Shown here in pieces: positions 37,253-47,544 of a stretch of DNA of 64,000 nucleotides (positions are counted from its first letter, which is position 1; every line of letters starts with the position of its first letter). The stretch is from Fomitopsis serialis. Its lineage: Eukaryota > Basidiomycota > Agaricomycetes > Polyporales > Fomitopsidaceae. The notes under the pieces were generated by a model. The model was not told where the DNA came from and made no database searches. It saw nothing but the letters and a program-made list of their open reading frames with translations. Made by a program: the position numbers and the translations under genes. The stretch lies in the NCBI RefSeq assembly GCF_022376445.1, contig NW_025954972.1:248001-312000 (forward strand). Reading direction: 5' to 3'.

Positions 37253-38865
37253 GCCAACGATGAGCCAGCTCAGAAAACGAAGAGAGACAATTGTTGGAGC
37301 GCTATCACGCGTCCGCACACTGCGCATATATGAACAGAGAAGCGCGCGCAGTAAACGTCCGATCCGGAGCTGAGGCTGATGCGTTCTGGGCGCGACCGGA
37401 TATGCCGTTATAGGCTGCAATGAATGAAGGGATGTGCGGCCAGAAGTAAGCGCATGTGTCCACAGCGATGTATGTACTGACCGACACCGAATACGCCTCA
37501 ACCGGCGAACATACCAGTTCGCCCGGTCCTCCTTGATACTTGCATCTCTAAGTACAAGACTAATTGGACGGAGTCACTCAAAGTCGGTGCTCAGCGAGAG
37601 GTTATGAGAACTATCGGACACTCATGCGAGTGCGCCCGGATGATCAAGCGCCTCCGGAGCACAGGATCACGAATGGATCAAAACTCGCGGGTCATCTCAA
37701 CGCCAATTAATTGGGACTGCGAACGGGCAGTGTAAGCGGAACTGTGCGCAGATGCGGTATAAGCAGAGGGGCAGCAGTCCACGCACATGCACGAAACATT
37801 CCGATCATCGCTCGGGTGTGTGATGAAGGCGCGGTCACGTCTTCGACACAGCACGTTCAGTGTTCAAGCGTTCAAGTCCTGACTCGGTATAGGTGAATGG
37901 CGCTCGGAGCTGTTCATTCCTGATATGCGCACCGCCCATTACATGAAGCCGAGTCCAAGTCATGCGACATAAACTGCGGAAGTTGCCAAAGCAGAATTTT
38001 CGCTGGACGTCGACTGCGCATTGTTACGGCCAAAGGCGATCACGTACGTGTGGTTAATTCTTGCGATGTCTACTGACTAGCTGACAAGTGCCATATCGCA
38101 GCAACGACACTCATAGTCTGCGTGCGCAGTAGAACCGTCTCTTGTGCACTGAACATATGAAGTTGCTTGATAAGTCTCGTCTTAGTGAATTACGATGATG
38201 CTCACCAAAACTGAGTGCATGGCCCCCTTCGGTGTATTTATATGCACTTGCAGAAGAACGCCAACTATGCTGTGTATCAACAAGTCAATGAGAGTCAATG
38301 TCAATGGTGTGGAAGTCGGACGGGAAGAGCTACCGCCATGCGCGAGATGGGATCTGGCTTAGCCGGGATTTCCCGGACTCCGCTCTGCGTTTCCTTTCCG
38401 AACCAATTTCCAGCCTTCCGGATACATCTGATCACGGTTTACTCGTACTTACTCTCATTCAAGTCTCACAGCAAGTACAGCTTGCAACGGGTCTCCGCAG
38501 TCCTTATGTCTGGTGATTCTGCTTCATAAGCTGATATCCTGTTGCGTGCTTAGCAGATGCCACTCGTATTCTTAGTCTCATACCAAGACTTCCACGGCGC
38601 TAGTGTGGTTGTGTCGACCTACTCGTATTCTTGCCATCTCATTACTTCTCATCTAAGCTAAGTACGAGGCGCGATATTTACTGCAGCACTCTACAGATAT
38701 CCGCAGTCATACCAGGCGTGTAGCTGCTGTGAGCCTATGTTGGGCTGAGACTGTGCTGTGGTATGGTCTTGTGTTCGGACGGTGCCTAGCAGGAGCGCGG
38801 ACCTTTCATGCAATCGGGATTATGCATCTCAGCTACGAGGTCGACAATGATGTATACAGCGTCAC
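37253..38865. other. Intergenic spacer
   Basis: 1.6 kb without a supported gene. Small repeated words (tactcgtattctt at about 38565 and 38620) are the only structure noted. Confidence 0.4.
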
Positions 38866-40570
38866 TCAAGAGTTCCCTGCAGAGCTCTGATTCCATTCAG
38901 GATTATAGAGCGGGGGCAGCAAGTCGGGTACTGGTCCTGCGTCTTCTTCATGCGCCGGAGACGTTGCCCGTCCGGCAACCGATGTCGAAGGCCCTTCCAT
39001 GTTGGAAGAATCAAGTCCCGATAGTACATCTTCGGATTTGCGATGTTGCGAATCCGCAACATTGGAAGGTTGACCATCAGTCGCGACCGGCAGGGAGCCT
39101 GCGGACTCGACGTATGACTTTGTGTCTTAAGTTACCATTCAGATAATCGTGTTCAACATAGCTGATTGGTTTACTCACAAGGGCTATAATGATATTGAAG
39201 GCGCCGGGATGCGGGTACGCTTCTTGCATGTCATCGCTGGTCCGCCCTGTCTTGCTTCTGGTTCGATCTCAAAGGAGCAATGCCCGACTTACGCCTTCTG
39301 CGGAAGCGTGCGAAGACGAGAATACTATGACCAGGGCTGCTAACACACTGCCTATCTGGGAACGATCATTAGATCAGAGTAGGTACGCATTTCCTGGTAG
39401 CTGTCGGAATGACACGTACAATGGTTCCAGCCATCGCTCCGCTGCCCAGACCTTCCTTTCTCGACTCTGAAGCCAATGGGGCCCCGGGACGAGGAGACAG
39501 TTGTAGTTGCCAATGCTGAAGTAGTCCTGACAATGCCTGTACAGAGAATGTACGCGTCAGTACACTGGGTAGTAGTCTGGTACCCAGGCGGACGGCACTT
39601 ACGGAGGACGGCGTCGAAAAGGACGACCTCGCCCATGTTAAACGCACTTCCATTTGCACGTTCGTGAGTGTAACCGAGTAGTTTTGGGTCCTGTTTAATC
39701 CAGTGACCAGATATCTGATCTCTTCTATTGCTATGAAGGATGTCCCGGCGTCGATTGGTAGTGCGCACTGGTATTCGGGGCGTTTGGCACAGGAGGGTCA
39801 ATGTGCACAGAGTATGTGCCCTCGAGTGGGTCGTTCGCCCATATATGGCGAAGCCGACGCTAGAGGTGACATTGAAGGAGACCGTGTTGTTTGGTGACGT
39901 GGTCATGATAATTGGTCAACAGCGCCATTCTTCCAAAGGATAGAGACGTCTGCCAAGTGTTACTCGGAGTGACGGTGAAAAAGGGACTGATGGCGGGTAT
40001 GTCTTCGATAACAGTTGAGACACTTGTTTTTTGATCATAGACCTGACTTGAATGCGTAAGACGACCATCTGGGTGGAATACGAATACGACTCGCCCGGGT
40101 TCGCCCATACCGACTGTAACTGTCGCGCCGTGATCGTAACAGGTCCCGCTTGGACGACAAGGGTGAGCATATTGAGTCCGTAAGGCAACCCGTCTCGCCG
40201 TAAAGTACGCCCCGCCTGCAGGGGTGCCTGAGCCTGTTGTGTTGCTCGCATTCCAGCTTCTCGTATGGCATACGTCGCGTTTGCTTCTCCGTAGAGCCAA
40301 ATCGCGTTACCGCCCATTGGAGCGACACTGTGCGTCGTCAAGATAGGTGGTATAAGATGACTCCTACAACCAGGGCCAAGGAGGTTGAAACGAGAGGTCA
40401 GAAAACAGCATGAATTAAAGAGTCCGCGTACCCTCCACTGTTGTTGGTGCATACCAGCATCGGTCTCTTACCCACCGAGGGGCAGAGCTGTTGCCATACC
40501 CACCCGGTAGGGTAGGTAATAGAGAGCGGTGCTTTGTCATCGAACGAGAATTGTACGGCTGATACGACAT
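38866..40570 (-). pseudogene. Beta-rich single-pass membrane protein, degenerate tandem copy
   Basis: Paralogue of the gene at 41692-43383, same strand. The ATG at 40570 begins MSYQPYN like the MSVSYEPYN of the other copy. GGNAIWLYGEANATYAIREA, GPVTIT, SFNVTSSVGFAIYG and a membrane stretch with ARFRRRRKSG match in order. The last codons EDAGPVPDLLPPLYNPEWNQ SSAGNS parallel EDAGPVPVSPPPVYNPAWNS of the intact copy. Frame changes occur in nearly every exon (for example after MSYQPYN, in the first beta domain and in the TM segment). Many look like single-base losses, but the density and the poor middle part suggest true decay. Confidence 0.6.
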
Positions 40571-41691
40571 GTCAGAATCGCTTTCGCGAAGAGGGCGGAG
40601 GCAAGTTGAAGGACGGCTGGAAGGGCTTTAGGATGGCACCCTCGTTCGTGCAGGTGATATCAAATACGCAGGATTGGGCTGCGTTGCATCCTTGCCACTG
40701 CTGTGCTGCAATACAGAAATCATGCGAACTATCTCTGGACTATCACGAAGACAAGGGACGTACCGCCTCAGTGCGAAGCCATACACAATTCGGCGCGAAG
40801 TCAGCGGCCGAACCTTTCAGCATGCGTCTGCAGATAAGAGCAGCTCACCGGACGACTAGTTATTGTGCCGTGCATTCTCTGTCAGTGTCATGGGAGATCG
40901 AGGCGTAGAGCCGAACGATTATGGCAACCCTTCTTAGAGCAGGGACTGAGACTTGGCATGGGTATGACGCCAAGCGATGTATCGGGGGTTCTGAACCACT
41001 GAATGAGCACGGCGCACATGGACAAACACAGCATCTGATGATACTCCAGGGGCGAACACAAGGTTTAGCAGACATGCTGGAGTACAAGCGACTAAAAGCT
41101 GCTATGATCATGAAGCACCGTGCATTGGCATGGATTCTCAGGCGTTGGCATCCGATGAGACTTCCGGAATACACCTCCATCGTGGCGTGCATCTATCGCA
41201 ATCTGTGTACAAAACACTGCACGCTATATCGGTGTAGAGGCGCGACGAGAAGTAGATGTAATGCAATCGTTAGCGCAACAGCCTGAGAGAGAAACATCCG
41301 GCCACTCACATCTATGACTGTGGGCAAAAGGCAGAGCTTATCACGCCGTGTGCATGATCTTGATTGCAGTGACGCTGGCTGGAATGGTGGTGATCAACGT
41401 GTCCTTCTACTACGGCCTGTCCAACCAAGGCTCCTCAAGAATCCACGTGACATCAATACGCCTCTCATCGACGGAGAGTTAGTCGTAGAGCTTCGTGTCC
41501 AAAAACGATGCATATACTATTCATTTGCAAGTGTGCAGCTCGTGAGTACATTTGCGCCCTAGATGTAAATATCAATGGACAATAGTATGTACGTCGACGG
41601 CGGAGGAAGTGGGCGTGAACGTGCAGAACGTGGCAGAGTCGTGATCATAATTAAAAGTATTACAGTGTCCGGCACCATGCTGGTGTGTTAT

Positions 41692-43383
41692 TCACGCCTC
41701 CCTCGCAGAGCCACTGTTCCACGCAGGATTGTATACCGGAGGCGGAGAGACGGGCACTGGGCCTGCATCTTCGTATACAGTGGGTCCACTGACGGCCTGT
41801 GCCAGTGGCGCCGGCGGCTCGCCAACAGGGCGAGGATCCGGTGCCGAAGAACCCGCCTCAGATTTGAGGTGCAGAACGCCCGCGAGAGAAGACCGGTCTG
41901 TCGCTTCGGCTGGCGGCGATGATGGAAGGTCTGCGTAGGAATGCATGTCTACGCCATCGGTTAGAACGAGAACACTCAAAGATGTGTATGATATTCGACT
42001 TACAAGGGTTCGGAAGTATGGCAGCGATTTCCCCAGGGCTAGAGAACGTCATGAGCACGTCCTCACTGGTGCGATAGACAGTTCGTTCGCCTGAGGCCTT
42101 CGATCGACGCCGACGCAAAAGTACAAAGATCATAAAAGCCACGAAAAGCGCTGCTGCTGCACTTCCTATCTATGAGCCAAAACCAGTCAGGAGTGTATAC
42201 GCAGGTTTCCTGAGTGATACATACGATAATTGCAGTAATAACTCCGACACTCACTCCATTCTGCGATGAATGAGACGAGCTCGTGGAACTGCTCGAGGAT
42301 GCACTGGCCGTGCAGAAGATGAGGATGCCCTATACGCAATCATGCGTCAGCACACGCAAGCACAAGCAAGGTCAGCGAGACATACGGGGGGATAGCAGCA
42401 AACAAGACGACATGATCCAGAGTCAGCAAACTTCCGTTATTGGTCATGGTGACCGTATAGGTCTTCGTCCGGTCTAGCCCAGTGGCGAAATAACTAAGTT
42501 CCTCGTAGACGTCCCAGGGAGTCGTCGCGTTAAACTGGTACACCCCGCTCGTGTTCGGGCTATGCGACACCGGGGGATCAACGTCCACGCGGTACACGCC
42601 GTTTCCAGGGGAATTTCCTCCGTAGACCGCGAAGCCCACGCTCGAAGCGACGTCGAAAGAGACGGAGGCACCCCCGAGGGACGTCCTAAGCACCGGGTCC
42701 GCAATGTTGCCTCCCACGGCCGTACTCCCCCACCACCCCTCGATCGGGTTCACAACGAAGAACGGGTTCACCGTCGTCAGCCCCTGAGAAATCGTCGAAA
42801 TCGTCGTCAAATTAATGGCGGATCTGGGACGCGGTGTCAGATGACCATCCTAGTAGGTGTAGTACACAGTGTGGCCGACTTACCCAGGCTCGCCCATACC
42901 CGCTGTGACAGTCGCGCCAGTGATCGTGACGGGCCCCTCCCGCACCGTCAGCGTAATGGTGTTGAGCGCGTACGGCGATAAGCCGCTCTCGGTGTAGAGC
43001 ACCCCCTCGCGAGACGCAGAGCCCACTCCCGTGACGTCGCTGCCGTTCCAGCTCCTCGTGACCACGTACGTCCCCTCGTCCGCCTCCCCGAATAGCCAAA
43101 TCGCCGTGCCTTGCCATTCGAGCGTCACAGTCGCACCGACCAGATACGTGGTATAAGACGACTCCTACAGTTCATTGAGGCGTTTGAGCGGTAGAAGTAT
43201 GCGTGGAAAGCACTCGCGGGAACGGCGACGCACCCTGCTTGTGGTTTCGATCGCGTACCAACAGTCGTGATCCGTGCCCTCGTGAACGGTATCGTTGTCC
43301 GAGCCGCCTCGGTACGGCAGGTAGTAGAAGAGCGGCGCCTTGTCGTTGAAGGAGATGTTGTAAGGCTCGTACGACACCGACAT
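41692..43383 (-). CDS. Beta-rich extracellular/single-TM protein of a basidiomycete family
   Basis: Order on the minus strand: MSVSYEPYNISFNDKAPLFY, ATVTLEWQGTAIWLFGEAD with NTITLTVREGPVTITGATVT (first beta domain), WWGSTAVGGNIADPVLRTSL and SVSFDVASSVGFAVYGGN (second beta domain), a Ser/Thr linker, then the membrane segment VSVGVITAIIV plus AAAALFVAFMIFVLLRRRRS, and a Pro-rich cytoplasmic tail ending SGSAREA. The architecture matches a widespread basidiomycete family of unknown function with VQWTGTAIQL-like jelly-roll repeats, one TM helix and a disordered tail, presumably surface proteins. Exon borders near 43150 and 42300 are not certain. There is no obvious frameshift. Confidence 0.65.
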
Positions 43384-44231
43384 GTCCACGACGCCGTGTC
43401 AGGCTGTCAGCGATTCGAGTTGCCGCGGGGGGTGGACTGAGGGCCTTGGAGGGCCACTCGGCGGGGCACCCTATACATGTCACTGGTATTGGGCCACCGC
43501 CTTACCTCGAGGTCGCCACTGGAAGTCGTGCAGCTTATCAGGTCCATCTAGACCATATCATGCATTCGAGGGTCGTACAGCCTCGGGAGTGCGAGTGGCG
43601 TAAGTAACCCACCTGGACGAGGGCCCAGGCCTCCAACGACATACCGACGGCCGCCTTCCACTAGAGACGACAGAACGGAATGTATAGCTGGGCTTCATTG
43701 AGCAAGCTCACGGATGAACGCAGGCTGCATAGCTGCTACCAAGCTGCTACTGCACCGAGTCCAAACACCTCGCATACATGGACCCACAAACCGATGGTAT
43801 CCGATAATGATCACCGAAGACTCATTCCCAGGCTGGCAATGCCAGTGGCTAATGACATGCGCATCACATATGAATTTTGGCTAGACGTACCTTGTCGAGA
43901 ATGGGCTTCGTGTCAATTGAGATTGAGGCGATGCCGTGAAGACATACGACCTGAGCAATTTTTGAGCGCAAGACAGTCGAGATACCTAAGCCAACGGACT
44001 ATACCTTTGCCACCATCCTGCAGAGCTGGAGGCGAAGATCTTGTAACATATGGTCTTGGCGTGTGGTCGTGTACATCCGAGGTCCGAGATCAAGTCCGGG
44101 ATGACTGCGATTCGGGGGGCGCCACAGAACATGTGTTGCATGCGAGGGCTTAGGAAGCCTTGCAGGCCATGACTCGATGAGACCATGCGACCAGCTGGCC
44201 AGGATGCGTACTGACAGTTTCGGAAGCATGC

Positions 44232-44588
44232 CCACGAATGGGCGCGAACGCGCCACTAGATATCCTCAGTGATTCGAAGCACGCGATCGCAGCCGTGGAC
44301 GGCCTCAAACAGTCACACGAGGACCGAGGATATGTAGATGTGGAGAACACACCAATAATCCGAGCCATGATGGCGAATCTACGAAATAGACGAGCCCCGA
44401 CCCGCCTCAAGGCCACAACGGCCACCTACTAAATGAGGGAGCGGATAAACTTGCAGGCGAAGCAGCACTGAAAATTACTCACGACGATGTACCGCTCACC
44501 GTAACGCCGGCATTGCGGGTTACAGGAGCCAAACTGAATGTGGTGATACAGAAGCTAGCATACAGGGTATTCGTGAGTAAAAGATGAA
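44232..44588 (+). mobile_element. Retroelement RNase H domain fragment
   Basis: APLDILSDSKHAIAAVDGLK, HEDRGYVDVENTP, MMANLRNRRAPTRLK and, after a 1-nt frame break near 44415, GHNGHLLNEGADKLAGEAAL are the C-terminal half of an RNase H fold: DSK with the catalytic Asp, the W/HEDRG block, and the KGHNG...NEGAD block with His and Asp. Such domains occur in LINE-type elements and domesticated basidiomycete genes. No reverse transcriptase or first RNase H strand is recognisable upstream, so it is a decayed fragment. Confidence 0.7.
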
Positions 44589-44589
44589 G

Positions 44590-45025
44590 CAGTACGTTAC
44601 TTAGGGAATGAGGGCGCACCGGAGACTTGATGGAGCGATGATGGTGCGCCAGAGTGATCGGAATTCCGGTATGTATCGGGTCCCACTCATAGTGCGTAAC
44701 TGCGTTTCCTCATAGGTGAACAACGGCAACGGTACATACACGATCTAGGAGGTTTCAACCCTCGAACCGCCAGCAGGTAACTGGGAGGCAACCTTGTCGA
44801 CTGCCAGGCCCAGTATTGCGACCAACAATATGCTTCACCAAAAACAGGGGAAAAAAGAAAAAAAAGGATGCGTCTATGAGGGGGGTGGCAAGCGATGCAT
44901 GCAATTCAGTTTATCCGTAGATTATGCAAGAACGAATACCAGCGCTACAGCTGGTATTACTGGGGGCGCCATGATCAGGGCTCAGCGACAGGCAAAGTAT
45001 ACTCTACTCACCTTTTATGGGCCCG
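44590..45025. other. Intergenic spacer
   Basis: Contains an A-rich tract (aaaaacaggggaaaaaagaa) near 44840, possibly the tail of the retroelement fragment; no gene. Confidence 0.35.
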
Positions 45026-45610
45026 TCAATCACAACTACCATCGCTGGGCCCATCCTTCCACCGCTCGTCCGTCTTCTCTATCGAGCAATTGAACTTCAC
45101 CTTCCCCAGCCTCACATTCACGTCGTTGTGCCTCTCGCAAAGCCACCTGCTCAACGCGACCCTCCCACTGACGTCTGGCGGGTTCTCCTTCAGGTTCGTG
45201 TCCAGATGCGACGCGCAGTGCGAGCACGGGTACAGCACGGGCAGCGAGCGGAGCAGCGTGAGCATGTTTGCGCGCTGGTTGGGCGTAGGCTTCTCGGGAT
45301 AGTACGCCGCGGTGGTGTGGAGGAACGTCCAGGTCGCGCGCCCCAGTTGTTCCACGTCCGGCGGGCAGTTGTCCGGGCGGGTGTCTGGGTCGGGCTGGGG
45401 GGCGGCGCTGGTGCCCGCCGCCATCGCCGCCATGGTCGCGGCGATGCCGGGAGCTGGCTGTTTTCCGTCCTGCACTCGCTTTGGTTTGTCGTTGGACGGC
45501 TTCCAGTAGCGGAATGCAGTACAGATCTTGCATGGCTTGCCGTCGGGCCCGAGGACCATGCCTGGCGGCAACGGCTTGTTGTCGCTGGCGTTTGAGTTCG
45601 GTTCTGGCAT
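45026..45610 (-). CDS. ERV1: FAD-linked sulfhydryl oxidase Erv1/ALR, 194 aa
   Basis: Erv1 reoxidises Mia40 in the mitochondrial intermembrane space. The ATG at 45610 opens a single exon. The N-terminal shuttle CxxC is in KPCKICTAFRYW. The core has LGRATWTFLHTTAAYYPEKP, the active-site YPCSHC motif, LSRWLCERHNDVNVRLGK (FAD-binding HNDVN) and KFNCS. It ends KDGPSDGSCD, close to the usual WKDGSCD. Length and order match fungal Erv1, and the frame is intact. It is divergent from the RIB3 gene. Confidence 0.9.
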   Translation of the reverse strand: MPEPNSNASDNKPLPPGMVLGPDGKPCKICTAFRYWKPSNDKPKRVQDGKQPAPGIAATMAAMAAGTSAAPQPDPDTRPDNCPPDVEQLGRATWTFLHTTAAYYPEKPTPNQRANMLTLLRSLPVLYPCSHCASHLDTNLKENPPDVSGRVALSRWLCERHNDVNVRLGKVKFNCSIEKTDERWKDGPSDGSCD

Positions 45611-46092
45611 GGCTGTTGATGACCTGCTTGTCGAGATCAAGTACGAATTTATATAAGCAGCAAGACGAGAAAGCAATCAGTGAGTAAGCCGTTAGAAATC
45701 TCAAGCCCGTCGCAGTCAAGCGCCAGCCCAATGTTTGTTACGCGCGTCTGCCAGACGAGCCGGCGCTTCACCGACAGTGTACTGACACGCCCACCTACAC
45801 CAATTTCCTGAGGCCACAAAGTGCTCTGCGGCGTTCAATATTGGCTCAGAGTCATACGGATGAGGAGGTGTGGCGAGATGCAAACTCTACACAGGGTCAT
45901 TGTGGACGCAGAGTCTGACGGCCTTGAATTCGGAGCGCCTGCTTACTCCTCTCCGGTCTCGTGAATACTGCCCTGACTAATTTGCTACTACGAAGGGGAT
46001 AGCATATATTCAGCCGTCTACGATGTCTTCTGCGCACAAGCTCGAGCATCGACCCGCCAGAGCCTTTGTCTTCCGACCCATCATCCGTGGAA
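45611..46092. promoter_or_regulatory. Divergent promoter region ERV1/RIB3
   Basis: 482 bases between two divergent start codons (45610 minus, 46093 plus). No specific factor site can be assigned. Confidence 0.4.
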
Positions 46093-46998
46093 ATGGCGCC
46101 AGTTGCGACCTCGCCTGAGTCATCTTCCGCATCGCTCAGGACGCTCAAGCAATCTCCTCCTATCCTCAACGACCCAGCTTCCATGGAGGGCAACTCGCAT
46201 CCTGCACCGAAACCACCGAAGAGCTCTGCGAGACCACAGGCGGTCGACGCACCCGCCCGGACGGAGTTCGCGTTCGATGATATTAAGGGGGCGTTGGAGG
46301 CGTTTGGGCGGGGCGAGTTCGTGGTGGTCATGGACGACGAGGGAAGGGAGAACGAGGGCGACCTGATCATCGCTGCGAGCGAGGTCTCGACGGAGAAGAT
46401 GGCGTGGATGATCAAGCATACTAGGTGCGTTCGGCCTGTTCGTCGGATATGAAGCATGCAAGCTCATTTGGCTACGCAGCGGGTACATATGTATCGCGCT
46501 CCCGGGAGAGCGCCTGGACGAGCTCGGAATCCCGATGATGGTGTCTGAGAACGAGGACCCGCACCGGACGGCGTACACGGTGACAGTAGACTATAGACAT
46601 GGTACGCAGTCTCCCACTACTCCCAAGTCCACACACCGAATACGATTTGCGAACAAACCACCAGGTACCACAACTGGCATCTCTGCGCACGACCGCGCCC
46701 TCACCGCCCGCGCACTCGCCTCGCCCTCCTCGCAGCCCTCCACTTCTCCCGCCCGGGACACATGGTCCCCCTGCGCGCGCGCCCGGGCGGTGTCCTCACG
46801 CGGCGCGGACACACCGAGACGGGGGTGGACCTCTGCGCGATCACGGGCCTCCCGCAGGCGGGTGTGCTCTGCGAACTCGTGGAAGACGACGAGTTGGGGA
46901 GCATGATGCGGCGAGATGGGTGTAGGCGGTTTGCGGACCGGTGGGGGCTGAAGATGATCAGTGTGGATATGCTGGCGGAGTGGAGGCGGGCGACGTGA
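46093..46998 (+). CDS. RIB3: 3,4-dihydroxy-2-butanone 4-phosphate synthase, ~262 aa
   Basis: Converts ribulose 5-phosphate to the four-carbon riboflavin precursor. Exons 46093-46424, 46480-46601 and 46665-46998. [20 protein letters not shown], the [12 protein letters not shown] metal/substrate motif, [94 protein letters not shown] and [15 protein letters not shown] are all family-typical with catalytic residues present. One base is missing near 46745, between SSQPS and FSRPGH. Since riboflavin synthesis is normally essential and no other copy is seen here, a consensus error is likely. A nearer ATG at 46183 is an alternative start. Confidence 0.85.
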
Positions 46999-47540
46999 CG
47001 GGAAATGGAAACGGGAATGCATGAAGTCAAGTGTCCAGTAGGTGTACGGTATTGGTAACTTATCGATCTGTAGCTCTAGGGCGCGTGGTTGGTTGGAAAA
47101 TGTTAGAACTCCCCTTACGTGATGCTGACCAGACAGCAAGCTGCAGTTTGACTCGCAGATCTCTCAAACGGGGTCGACGGACGATGGGTTGAACTTGTGC
47201 GACCAAAGTCGCTTTGGCCACTAGATCCATTTCTCGGCCACACGCAGCAGATGATCAAAGAGCATGTTTCGTTCGCGGTGATGGGCCCATGTGAGTTGCC
47301 GTTTGGATATTGAAATATGTTAACTCATCACGTACATGATAGCGACCCGTATAAGATCGGAGGTCGACGTAAAGTCGCGAGAATCGCTGGCTGTCCACTG
47401 AAAGGTGAATAGATGGGGAGGAGGAGGGGTCCATTTAGCCACCGACTGCCAACACGCACAGGCGCGTCCGTACCCGGTACCGCCTACTACTAGCACTAGG
47501 TAACCGCCACAGAAACGCAATGAATCGTGAGGATCCCGCT
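46999..47540. other. 3' flank and spacer to the inverted repeat
   Basis: No gene seen; the left arm of the inverted repeat begins at about 47545. Confidence 0.4.
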
Positions 47541-47544
47541 TCTC

